From the NCBI GenBank assembly GCA_017544935.1, contig JAFYDF010000093.1:1-52750 (forward strand): a stretch of 52,750 bases of DNA, written 5' to 3'. The position numbers and the translations under genes were made by a program. The number at the start of each line of letters is the position of its first letter. The stretch's first letter is position 1. Positions 37,484 to 44,732 of this stretch are shown in pieces. Under the pieces are notes generated by a model, which saw nothing but the letters and a program-made list of their open reading frames with translations, was not told the origin of the DNA and made no database searches. The DNA comes from Clostridia bacterium (GTDB lineage Bacteria; Bacillota; Clostridia; Christensenellales; Aristaeellaceae).

Positions 37484-38334
37484 AAACAGGCCTCGTTCTT
37501 GAGGGCGGTGCTATGCGCGGAATGTTCACGTGCGGCGTGCTTGATGTGCTGATGGAGCATGGCATCGATTTCGACGGTGCTGCCGGTGTATCTGCCGGAG
37601 CAGTCTTCGGTTGTAATTTCAAGTCGCACCAGATAGGGCGTCCCATCCGCTACAATAAAAAGTACTGCAACGATCCCCGCTACTGCAGCTTGCGGTCGCT
37701 TATCACCACCGGCGACCTGTACGGAGCAGACTTCTGTTATCGTGAACTCCCAGACGAACTGGATCCTTTCGACCGCAAGACGTTTTCCAATAATCCCCTG
37801 CCCTTTTATATCACAGCTACAGATACACAAACCGGAAAAGCTGTTTATCATCTCTGCAGCGACGGCGGTGGGGAAGATCTCAAATGGATGCGCGCATCCG
37901 CTTCCATGCCCATCGTTTCACGTCCCGTTCAGGTGGATGGCCACATGCTGCTTGATGGCGGGATCGCCGACCCCGTTCCTTATCAGTTCATGAGCGGTAT
38001 TGGTTATAACCGCTTGCTGCTGATTCTGACGCAGCCTAAAGGCTACCGCAAAAAGAAAGGCCTTCCTCTGCCTCTTCTGCGTTTGTTTCTACCCCATGCG
38101 CAAGGTGCCGCCAAGGCTATGGCATGCCGGTACAGCATCTATAACCAACAGATGGAAGAAATTGATCGTCTGGAGCAGGAAAAATCCGTCTTCGTAATAC
38201 GTCCACTGCAAGCCCTGGGAATCAGTCGCACCGAAAAGGATCCCGAAGAGCTGGAACGCGTGTACCAGCTGGGACGTGCAGAAGCTCTTCGACTTCTTAC
38301 ATCTCTGCAATTATTCCTGTATAAGGGCAACTGA
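37480..38334 (+). CDS. Patatin-like phospholipase
   Basis: A 284-aa serine hydrolase of the RssA/YjjU-type bacterial patatin group. Oxyanion-hole LVLEGGAMRGMFTCGVLD, nucleophile elbow GVSAGA with Ser in GxSxG, and catalytic Asp in LLDGGIADPVP. ASASMPIVSRPVQVDG is also typical. No signal peptide, so it is likely cytosolic or peripherally membrane bound, acting on phospholipids or acyl esters. Last gene of the operon, ATGA overlap with the MBL gene, then a strong hairpin. Confidence 0.92.
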   Translation: MKTGLVLEGGAMRGMFTCGVLDVLMEHGIDFDGAAGVSAGAVFGCNFKSHQIGRPIRYNKKYCNDPRYCSLRSLITTGDLYGADFCYRELPDELDPFDRKTFSNNPLPFYITATDTQTGKAVYHLCSDGGGEDLKWMRASASMPIVSRPVQVDGHMLLDGGIADPVPYQFMSGIGYNRLLLILTQPKGYRKKKGLPLPLLRLFLPHAQGAAKAMACRYSIYNQQMEEIDRLEQEKSVFVIRPLQALGISRTEKDPEELERVYQLGRAEALRLLTSLQLFLYKGN

Positions 38335-38351
38335 TCTATTTTTCTGCACAT

Positions 38352-38398
38352 AACAGGCGCGGGAGAAAATCTCCCGCGCCTGTTAGTTATTCTGTTTT
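38352..38398 (+). terminator. Terminator of the ywiB-patatin operon
   Basis: A perfect 15-bp stem, AACAGGCGCGGGAGA (38352-38366) with TCTCCCGCGCCTGTT (38370-38384), AAA loop, then AGTTATTCTGTTTTC. Its symmetry could also stop the convergent secreted-protein transcript, whose stop codon is at 38400. Confidence 0.82.
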
Positions 38399-38399
38399 C

Positions 38400-39992
38400 T
38401 TAGCCGTTCTCTTCTCCGATTTCAGTCAGATCCAAAGTGTACTCAACGCCGTTGAAAACCAGCGTTTCGGGTGCCGGAGTATCAATCGGCCCTTTGGGTG
38501 CATCGAGTAATTCTTCTTCAGAATTAGCAGCAAAGAATTCCTCCCAGCTGACCACGCCATAAGCAGCAGGATCAAAAGTTCCTACAACGCTGGTGCCATA
38601 ATCGCCTGCAGAAGCATTGAACTCGATCTCCAGCTTATTCTTCATACCGGCAGCATCAATCACCAGCAGGCATACTTTGCCCTTTGCACTGACAAGGCGT
38701 CCCTGATCATCAAGCTGAACATCCACAGCAGTCTCATCCAGTTCCAGTTCACGCATCAAATGAACAATCTGATCAGTCACCGTCCAACCGCTGTAAGGCT
38801 GAGTGTTCCAGAACGCTTCGTAGTCATACAGCAGCATTGTGCTGCCGTCGGCCCGAACACGAATGCCCCAAGCATTGCCATCTGCAACAGCAAGCCCGAC
38901 ATATTGTGCTTCCATTTCCGTCATCATTGTATAATATGCATCCCACAGATCCTCATTGCCGCTCTGCCAGATCAGTTCCAGCTGCTGGTAAGTCAGTGTC
39001 TGCCCAGTCTTCTCCTGGTAATACTTCATGAATGTCGCATCCAGGTCATCATAATACGCTTCCTGCTGACCATTCGCTACAATGTATTCTCCCATAGTCG
39101 GATAATACGTAATGCTGCCATCAGAAGCTACCAATGCGACGCCGCCATTATATTGCTGGGTAAGCGGCAGTTCGATTTCGTTGTACACCTTACTATAGGT
39201 TTCCTCAAATCGGGCATACAAGGTCTCATCGACACTTTCACTGCCTTCAGGGCCCCACATCTTTTCAAAGAAGTCGTCACCCATCTCTTCACCATAAAGC
39301 TTTGCATACTCCGCAGCAAGGATCGCATCATAATCCTCATAGGTGACTGTGCAGGGAGAAGGATTAGGCACCTGTTCATTGTTGTCATAATCCATATAGA
39401 AGAAACGTTTCGCCAACGTTTGGGCAGCCAGGGTTCCTGTTATATTGACCAGCTGTGGCACATCGTCTTTTGCCAGGTTCACATGATACACAGTCCCGTC
39501 AGCATTCTTTTCTGCTGCAATTTTTCCGTTCAGTGCACCTTCAGTCACTCCAACCACAGCACTGCCGAGATTGATCAGCGTACGGCGCATCGCCGTATCA
39601 GACATGATGGACCTGCTGGGCGTCGTGTAAGATAGCGAATAAACATTAGGATTGTACATCGGCTCGATGGAGTAAACCTCAGCATCATTCGCCACGATAG
39701 TAAAGCCGCTCTTCAGAATCGACCCGTCATTCATTGGCGTCTGCAAATCAAGCTTCATCAGCGAATTCGTACCATCCTGGATGTAATCGGCATCCATTGT
39801 CTTGAAGTGGTATCCGTTATAGGAAAAATCCGCATGGGCTTTCAGTGTTACGTTGTCAGTATCAAACAGCAATTTCGTAGCTGTTCCGTAGAGTGTGCTC
39901 AGCGCACCTTCTGCCAGGGCAGTCACCGCAATGGCTACAATCAGAGCAACAGAAAGGATGATTGCTGCGATTCTGTATTTGCTTTTTTTCAT
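38400..39992 (-). CDS. Large secreted protein of unknown family
   Basis: A 530-aa protein with a clear signal peptide, MKKSKYRIAAIILSVALIVA then IAVTALAEG, predicted cleaved near the ALA site; no lipobox. The mature part is acidic and rich in Tyr, Asp and Glu, with beta-like segments (VTLKAHADFSYNGYHFKTMD, WGIRVRADGSTMLLYDYEAF) and helical segments (YDAILAAEYAKLYGEEMGDD). The C-terminus has PKGPIDTPAPETLVFNGVEY. No catalytic motif was recognised. The start at 39992 follows AAGGAAAC. Divergent from a two-component system across 224 bp. An extracytoplasmic binding or sensor-accessory role is a guess. Confidence 0.7.
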   Translation of the reverse strand: MKKSKYRIAAIILSVALIVAIAVTALAEGALSTLYGTATKLLFDTDNVTLKAHADFSYNGYHFKTMDADYIQDGTNSLMKLDLQTPMNDGSILKSGFTIVANDAEVYSIEPMYNPNVYSLSYTTPSRSIMSDTAMRRTLINLGSAVVGVTEGALNGKIAAEKNADGTVYHVNLAKDDVPQLVNITGTLAAQTLAKRFFYMDYDNNEQVPNPSPCTVTYEDYDAILAAEYAKLYGEEMGDDFFEKMWGPEGSESVDETLYARFEETYSKVYNEIELPLTQQYNGGVALVASDGSITYYPTMGEYIVANGQQEAYYDDLDATFMKYYQEKTGQTLTYQQLELIWQSGNEDLWDAYYTMMTEMEAQYVGLAVADGNAWGIRVRADGSTMLLYDYEAFWNTQPYSGWTVTDQIVHLMRELELDETAVDVQLDDQGRLVSAKGKVCLLVIDAAGMKNKLEIEFNASAGDYGTSVVGTFDPAAYGVVSWEEFFAANSEEELLDAPKGPIDTPAPETLVFNGVEYTLDLTEIGEENG

Positions 39993-40216
39993 AGTCGTGT
40001 TTCCTTTCATCTTTGATGCAGAGGTCTCTCCGCACATACTATACCGCTTTCTTGCCTTGAATAATGTGGCTTACACACGCGGCACATATATTATACGACA
40101 CAAACGCAACATTTGTTCCCACTTTTTTAAAATTTGTTACAATTGATTAAATAATTTTTGTTAATATTGAATTCATATAGATTTTGTATATTAATAAAAT
40201 TAAAGGAGGCATCATC
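39993..40216. promoter_or_regulatory. A/T-rich divergent intergenic region
   Basis: This 224-nt region separates the secreted-protein gene from the response regulator. It contains TATAAT-like hexamers on the minus strand (GTATAAT near 40091, TATAGT near 40040) and TATATT on the plus strand (40187-40192), none with a convincing -35. No direct-repeat operator was found by eye. Confidence 0.35.
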
Positions 40217-40891
40217 ATGTTTCAGATCATGGTCGTAGAAGATAACACCAACGCACGGCGGCTGATGGAAACAGTGCTGCATCAGCACGGATATATTCCC
40301 ATTCCAGCTCATGACGGTGTAGAAGCACTACAGCTGATGGATGAGCATCATATCGACCTTATCGTGCTGGACATCATGATGCCGCGCATGGATGGCTATG
40401 AGTTCACGCGGACACTTCGTGAAAACGGATGTGAAATTCCGATCATTATGGTCACTGCCAAAGAAGCAGCACAGGACAAGCATAAAGGTTTTCTCACAGG
40501 TACGGATGATTATATGGTCAAGCCAGTGGATGAGGAAGAACTTATCCTGCGCATCGCCGCTCTGCTGCGCCGTTCCCGTATTGCTGCAGACCGGCAGCTG
40601 CAGATTGGCTCCACAAAGCTGAACTTCACTTCTTTATCCATATCTGTAAATGATAAAACTGAATCACTGCCCAAAAAGGAGTTCCTCCTATTATTCAAGC
40701 TCTTGTCATCACCTGGGCGTATCTTTACGCGCCGCCAGCTGATGGATGAAGTATGGGATCTGGACAGTGATTCAGACGAACGTACAGTGGACGTGCATAT
40801 CAACCGTCTGCGTGATCGTTTTCGTGACAGCAATGACTTCGAGATTCAAACCGTACGCGGCCTCGGCTACAAGGCTGTGCTGAAGCAATGA
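40217..40891 (+). CDS. OmpR/PhoB-family response regulator
   Basis: A 224-aa regulator, MFQIMVVEDNTNARRLMETV. Receiver domain: acidic pocket E8/D9, phosphoacceptor D52 (VLDIMMPRMDGYEF), the VTA motif and Lys in MVKPVDEEE. The C-terminal winged helix has LPKKEFLLLFKLLSSPGRIF, RRQLMDEVWD, and RTVDVHINRLRDRF followed by VRGLGYKA. AAAGGAGG precedes the ATG. Overlaps the kinase by 4 nt (ATGA). Confidence 0.96.
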   Translation: MFQIMVVEDNTNARRLMETVLHQHGYIPIPAHDGVEALQLMDEHHIDLIVLDIMMPRMDGYEFTRTLRENGCEIPIIMVTAKEAAQDKHKGFLTGTDDYMVKPVDEEELILRIAALLRRSRIAADRQLQIGSTKLNFTSLSISVNDKTESLPKKEFLLLFKLLSSPGRIFTRRQLMDEVWDLDSDSDERTVDVHINRLRDRFRDSNDFEIQTVRGLGYKAVLKQ

Positions 40892-41916
40892 AACGCCGCC
40901 TGAAGTCTCTTCGCACACGACTGGTCCTGTATGTATTCTGCTGCATGACCGTTTCCAGCTTGGTTACCATGCTTGTCTATTTCCTGATCAGACAGACAGG
41001 GTGGGTACGTCCTTTTATTATCTCAAGACTTATGTCACCAATCTGGATGGTGTGTATTTCATCCTTCTTTGGTACACTAGTAGCCGGATGGTTCGGCAAA
41101 TACTATCTCAGCCCCATCACTCAGATGAGCCAAGCTGCCAAGCTTGTAGCAAAAGGAGACTTTACTGTCCGACTGCCTGAAGAAAGCCAGGATGAAATGA
41201 ATGAGCTGATTCATTCTTTCAACAGCATGGCCAGTGACCTGGGCAGTATTGAAATGTTCCGTACCGATTTTATCAACAGTTTTTCACATGAATTCAAAAC
41301 GCCGATCGTATCCATCCGTGGTTTCGCACGTCAGCTTCAGCGCGATGATCTGACTGAGGAACAGCGTCGTGAATATGCTACGATCATCGCAGATGAATCA
41401 CAGCGTCTGGCTGACCTGGCAACCAACATCCTGATGCTAAGCAAGTTGGATAATCAGCAAATCGTTACGGAAAAAAGTGATTTCCGTCTGGATGAGCAGC
41501 TCAGAACCTGTATCCTTCTGATGGAAAAACAATGGAATTGCAAAAATCTGTCCTTAGACATCGAGCTTGATGACGTAAAGTGCCATGCCAATGCGGAAAT
41601 GCTGTCGCAAGCATGGGTCAATCTCCTGTCTAATGCCATCAAATTCACTCCGCCAGGAGGCACTATCGGCATCTACCTAAAGAAAGAAAGCAATTCTGCA
41701 GTCGTAAAAATCAGTGATACAGGCATCGGCATGGGCAAGGACATACAAGCACATATCTTTGAAAAATTCTATCAGGGGGACCCATCACACCATCCTGAAG
41801 GCAATGGGCTTGGATTACCTATGGTAAAGCGTATCATCGACCTGAGCGGCGGTACAATCCAAGTCGAAAGTGAAGAAGGTAAAGGAAGTACTTTTACAAT
41901 TACATTGCCAACATAA
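40888..41916 (+). CDS. Sensor histidine kinase
   Basis: A 342-aa kinase with two membrane helices (about 11-34 and 50-70) and only about 15 extracytoplasmic residues between them, so it probably does not sense a ligand with a periplasmic-type domain. HAMP follows (71-123). The H box is FSHEFKTP with H134, then N box NLLSNAIKFTPPGG, G1 ISDTGIGM, F and G2 GNGLGLPMVKRI. Pairs with the upstream regulator. The sensed signal is unknown; intramembrane sensing with an accessory protein is typical of such short-loop kinases. Confidence 0.95.
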   Translation: MKRRLKSLRTRLVLYVFCCMTVSSLVTMLVYFLIRQTGWVRPFIISRLMSPIWMVCISSFFGTLVAGWFGKYYLSPITQMSQAAKLVAKGDFTVRLPEESQDEMNELIHSFNSMASDLGSIEMFRTDFINSFSHEFKTPIVSIRGFARQLQRDDLTEEQRREYATIIADESQRLADLATNILMLSKLDNQQIVTEKSDFRLDEQLRTCILLMEKQWNCKNLSLDIELDDVKCHANAEMLSQAWVNLLSNAIKFTPPGGTIGIYLKKESNSAVVKISDTGIGMGKDIQAHIFEKFYQGDPSHHPEGNGLGLPMVKRIIDLSGGTIQVESEEGKGSTFTITLPT

Positions 41917-41930
41917 ACAATCAGCGCAGC

Positions 41931-41967
41931 AAAAAACACAGCGGAGTCAGTTTGACTTCGCTGTGTT
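41931..41967 (-). terminator. Terminator between the kinase gene and marR
   Basis: AACACAGCGGAGTC (41935-41948), loop AGTTT, GACTTCGCTGTGTT (41954-41967): 13 pairs with one mismatch. On the minus strand it is followed by TTTTTT (41931-41936), making it the marR terminator; the plus-strand side lacks a U-run. Confidence 0.82.
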
Positions 41968-41990
41968 GCATTAATGAACGTAATTGTATT

Positions 41991-42635
41991 TCAGGATTTT
42001 ACGACAGCATTTTCATCATTCTGCCTGGAAAGCAATTTGTCCAGCAGCTGAAGCAGTGTGTCCTGTTCTTCCTCCGTCAGCCCCGCACAAAAGAATTCTG
42101 CTGCCTGCCTGCGTTCATCCAGCACCTCATTGGCGCGTGCCTTACCCTTTTCCGTCAGTACGATCAGCGTAGAACGCTTATCTTCTGGATTAGCCCGGCG
42201 TTCCAGATAACGATCTGCTTCCAAGCGGTCGATCTGCTCAGACAGTGCAGGTGCGTGGATGCCAACAGCAGCCGCGATTTCCTTCTGCCTGATGCCATTA
42301 CCTTCTTCATCCAGTTCCAGAATCGTCAAAAGCAGCACTTCGCGCGGAAGCAGCCCGTGGCGAGGCATTTCTCCATGAGGTGAACGGAAAGGCATAGGAA
42401 CAGGGCCGGCTTCATGAGGACCACGCTGATCAGCCATATCTCCCTGCGGTGGGCAAAAGGGCATAGGAACAGCTATGGCTCCATGCGGACTCATCGGCCT
42501 ATGCGGACCAGGAATCGGTCCATGTGGCATCTTCCCACCGAACAGAAAAGGCGGCATTCCTCCAGCACCCATACGCGCCTTGTGTCCTACCTTGCGCAGT
42601 TTTTCTACAATCAATTGTGCTTTTGTTTTATTCAT
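41991..42635 (-). CDS. MarR-family regulator with Pro/Met/His-rich insert
   Basis: A 214-aa protein. The winged helix-turn-helix is at about 95-165 (VLLLTILELDEEGNGIRQKE, then IAAAVGIHAPALSEQIDRLE and RRANPEDKRSTLIVLTEKGK), followed by a dimerisation helix. Residues 22-95 are an unusual insert with 18 Pro, 8 Met, 6 His and one Cys. It contains a repeat VPMPF-x6-[DE]M at 56-67 and 79-90 (23-residue period). The start is ATG 42635; an ATG two codons upstream is possible. Its own promoter is flanked by matching palindromes, so autoregulation is likely. The effector is unknown; metal binding by the insert is inference. Confidence 0.9.
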   Translation of the reverse strand: MNKTKAQLIVEKLRKVGHKARMGAGGMPPFLFGGKMPHGPIPGPHRPMSPHGAIAVPMPFCPPQGDMADQRGPHEAGPVPMPFRSPHGEMPRHGLLPREVLLLTILELDEEGNGIRQKEIAAAVGIHAPALSEQIDRLEADRYLERRANPEDKRSTLIVLTEKGKARANEVLDERRQAAEFFCAGLTEEEQDTLLQLLDKLLSRQNDENAVVKS

Positions 42636-42660
42636 AACCATATCACTTCTTTCGCAATTA

Positions 42661-42674
42661 TTTCGGTACCGAAA
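42661..42674. promoter_or_regulatory. Palindromic operator 2 at the marR transcription start
   Basis: TTTCGGTACCGAAA, a perfect 14-bp palindrome of form TTTCG-N4-CGAAA. It begins 2 bp downstream of the marR -10, so a bound regulator would cover the transcription start. Confidence 0.75.
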
Positions 42675-42697
42675 CAAATATATCACTCTATTTGTTT
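42672..42697. repeat. Inverted repeat inside the marR promoter
   Basis: AAACAAATA (42672-42680) and TATTTGTTT (42689-42697), perfect 9-bp arms with an 8-bp centre. One arm contains most of the -10 hexamer and the other lies in the spacer, so a bound protein would block RNA polymerase. May be a third site or coincidental A/T symmetry. Confidence 0.5.
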
Positions 42698-42705
42698 GAT
42701 GTCAA
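42677..42705 (-). promoter_or_regulatory. marR promoter
   Basis: Minus strand TTGACA (42700-42705), 17-bp spacer, TATATT (42677-42682) with extended -10 (TGA). Perfect -35. Enclosed by operators at 42709-42722 and 42661-42674. Confidence 0.85.
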
Positions 42706-42708
42706 GTG

Positions 42709-42722
42709 TTTCGGATGCGAAA
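42709..42722. promoter_or_regulatory. Palindromic operator 1 upstream of the marR -35
   Basis: TTTCGGATGCGAAA shares the TTTCG-N4-CGAAA form with operator 2 and lies 3 bp upstream of the -35. Centre-to-centre distance between the two operators is 48 bp. Confidence 0.72.
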
Positions 42723-42742
42723 TATTTTACAGTATGCGTATA

Positions 42743-42764
42743 ACAAAAAACGGCCTGAGGCCGT
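42743..42764 (-). terminator. Terminator of the aro operon
   Basis: ACGGCCT-G-AGGCCGT (42750-42764) followed on the minus strand by TTTTTTG. Located 15 nt after the aroQ stop. Confidence 0.87.
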
Positions 42765-42779
42765 CATGTCGGATAAGCA

Positions 42780-43214
42780 TTATTTCAGGTATTTCTCGTG
42801 CAGATAATCAAGTGCTTTCAGATAGCTTTCAAAGCCAGCACCTGCAAAGCGTGCTTCACAGGCCATGCCAGTATAAGAAATATGGCGGAACTCTTCCCGC
42901 AGCATGGGATCAGTTAAATGCACTTCCACTGTAGGCAGCGCAATCGCTTTTAATGCGTCCAGAATTGCAATGCTTGTATGTGTGTATGCCGCAGCATTGA
43001 TCACAACAGCATCTTCTCTTCCCAATGCCTGCTGAATACGTGTAACTATCTCTCCTTCACAGTTGGACTGAAAAATACCCACCTCAACACCTAGACGTCT
43101 GGCATGTGCTTCGATTGCAGCGCACAGCGCAGCGTAGTCTTTTTTTCCATATAGTTCCGGTTCACGGATTCCGAGCATATTCAGGTTCGGGCCATTTATC
43201 ACAAGGATTCTCAT
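42780..43214 (-). CDS. aroQ: 3-dehydroquinate dehydratase, type II
   Basis: A 144-aa type II enzyme of the shikimate pathway (3-dehydroquinate to 3-dehydroshikimate). MRILVINGPNLNMLGIREPE, the catalytic Tyr in LYGKKDY, FQSNCEGEIVTRI and INAAAYTHTS and EVHLTDPMLREEFRHIS carry the expected Tyr, Asn, His and Arg. The usual N-P/A-G-A-Y-T-H-T-S appears as NAAAYTHTS, and HLSN is replaced by HLTD. The ATG overlaps the upstream fusion stop (ATGA). Last gene of the operon. Confidence 0.95.
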   Translation of the reverse strand: MRILVINGPNLNMLGIREPELYGKKDYAALCAAIEAHARRLGVEVGIFQSNCEGEIVTRIQQALGREDAVVINAAAYTHTSIAILDALKAIALPTVEVHLTDPMLREEFRHISYTGMACEARFAGAGFESYLKALDYLHEKYLK

Positions 43215-44725
43215 TCATTTGTCTCCTCAAAGTGAGCCATGAAGCGCCGTACTATCTCCTGTGCTGCCGCTTGTGCTCCTTCTGTTTCGATCCGTTCATC
43301 ACGCCACGCCTCATATAGCGGCGCGCGCTTTTCATATAATCCATGCAGTCCATCGGGCAGGCAAGAAAGCGGACGCCCTTGAACTGCAAGCTCTTCCAGC
43401 GGACGCCACCGTTCAAAAATGATCCCGTTCCATCGCAGTGCCGTCAGGTTTTGATCACGAGTGACTACTCCGCCGCCTGTAACGATCACGACACCTCTGC
43501 GTTTCCCAGCTGTCTGAACAACCTGGGCCTCAATCTCACGGAAACGCTCCTCACCGAATTGTGTCAGTATATCTTCGCAGTTCATACCCGTTTCGCGCTG
43601 GATCTCCTCATCCGTATCGATCAAAGGGCGACCTGTGATTCTGGAAATCTCTTTTCCTGCTTCCGTTTTTCCCGAACCTGGCATGCCTATCAGCACAATA
43701 TTAGCAGTATTCATTGCAAGTTCGTGCCGGGCTTTATCGAGTGTCTGCTGTGACAGATTGTTTCCAGTAAACAGTTCGCTGGCCTGCTTACCTTGTGCCG
43801 TCAGCATATACAAACCGTTTTCGGTCTTTATTCCACGCATCTCAGCCTGCTGTATCAGTGTAGTCCGCGCCGGATCATATGTCAGGTCAATCACCCATTC
43901 CAAGCAGTCAAAGCCATCCAGAGGCAGCGGAATCTCCTCATTGTGCGGATAAGTCCCCACCGGTGTAGCATTGATCAGCACATTCGCATCTGTATGACGC
44001 TTGATGTTTGAATAATTATTTGGACCTTGACGAGAGATTATGACGACTTCTCCTACATTGCGTTGGTGCAGGCAGTACTGTACTGCTTTTGAAGCGCCGC
44101 CACTGCCCAGTACAATACATTTCTTTCCTGTAACCTCCACATGTGCATGATCCAGCAATCGGGAAAAGCCAAATACGTCAGTATTATACCCATGCAGACG
44201 CCCTGTATCGTCCTTGATGATCGTATTTACACAACCAATCACATGCGCTAAAGGCGACAGCGTGTCCAGATAAGGCAGTACTGCTTTTTTATACGGGATC
44301 GTCACATTGATTCCCCGGAAATTACGCTTGCGGAAGAAATCATCAAGCTTATCCGGAGCAATCGGCAGCAGACAGTAAGTATAATTGCCCAAAAGCCGGT
44401 GCAACTCTGGTGAATAACTGTGATCCAGTTTTTCACCGAGAAGTCCAAAGCTTGCAGAATCATCCATCTGCGCTTTTTTCTGCCGCGCACGTGACTGGGC
44501 AAGTATTACTTCGTACAATGCGCGGATACCCTGTGCATGCTCCGGACCTGCCAACTGTTCCAGCCGCATAAGCAGCACCATCTCGCGTGCTTCATCGAAG
44601 ATCGGTAATCCTTGTTCCCGTTTATAGGCTCCAATTTCATCCGCTACTGCCATACGTTGCCGATACAGAGACACCAGTTCTGTATCGATTGAATCGATCT
44701 TTTCTCTCAGTTCTTCGATACCCAT
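43211..44725 (-). CDS. Trifunctional chorismate mutase / shikimate dehydrogenase / shikimate kinase
   Basis: A 504-aa fusion. Residues 1-86 form an AroQ-class chorismate mutase (R7, R24, K35, D44 and E48 in the usual positions). Residues 92-340 form AroE: catalytic K146 in NVTIPYKK, D183 in YNTD, and NADP-loop GSGGASKA at 207-214. Residues 341-500 form AroK: P-loop GMPGSGKT at 347-354, DTD at 370-372, R394/R396, and GGG at 417-419. The frame is continuous with no stop or shift. It thus makes shikimate, phosphorylates it, and converts chorismate to prephenate. 7 nt after aroC. Confidence 0.95.
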   Translation of the reverse strand: MGIEELREKIDSIDTELVSLYRQRMAVADEIGAYKREQGLPIFDEAREMVLLMRLEQLAGPEHAQGIRALYEVILAQSRARQKKAQMDDSASFGLLGEKLDHSYSPELHRLLGNYTYCLLPIAPDKLDDFFRKRNFRGINVTIPYKKAVLPYLDTLSPLAHVIGCVNTIIKDDTGRLHGYNTDVFGFSRLLDHAHVEVTGKKCIVLGSGGASKAVQYCLHQRNVGEVVIISRQGPNNYSNIKRHTDANVLINATPVGTYPHNEEIPLPLDGFDCLEWVIDLTYDPARTTLIQQAEMRGIKTENGLYMLTAQGKQASELFTGNNLSQQTLDKARHELAMNTANIVLIGMPGSGKTEAGKEISRITGRPLIDTDEEIQRETGMNCEDILTQFGEERFREIEAQVVQTAGKRRGVVIVTGGGVVTRDQNLTALRWNGIIFERWRPLEELAVQGRPLSCLPDGLHGLYEKRAPLYEAWRDERIETEGAQAAAQEIVRRFMAHFEETNE

Positions 44726-44732
44726 TTTTCCC

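Noticed and set aside
40141-40200. Consensus promoter for the two-component operon
   Set aside because: Several TATATT/TAGATT hexamers exist in the A/T-rich stretch, but none has a -35 at proper spacing.
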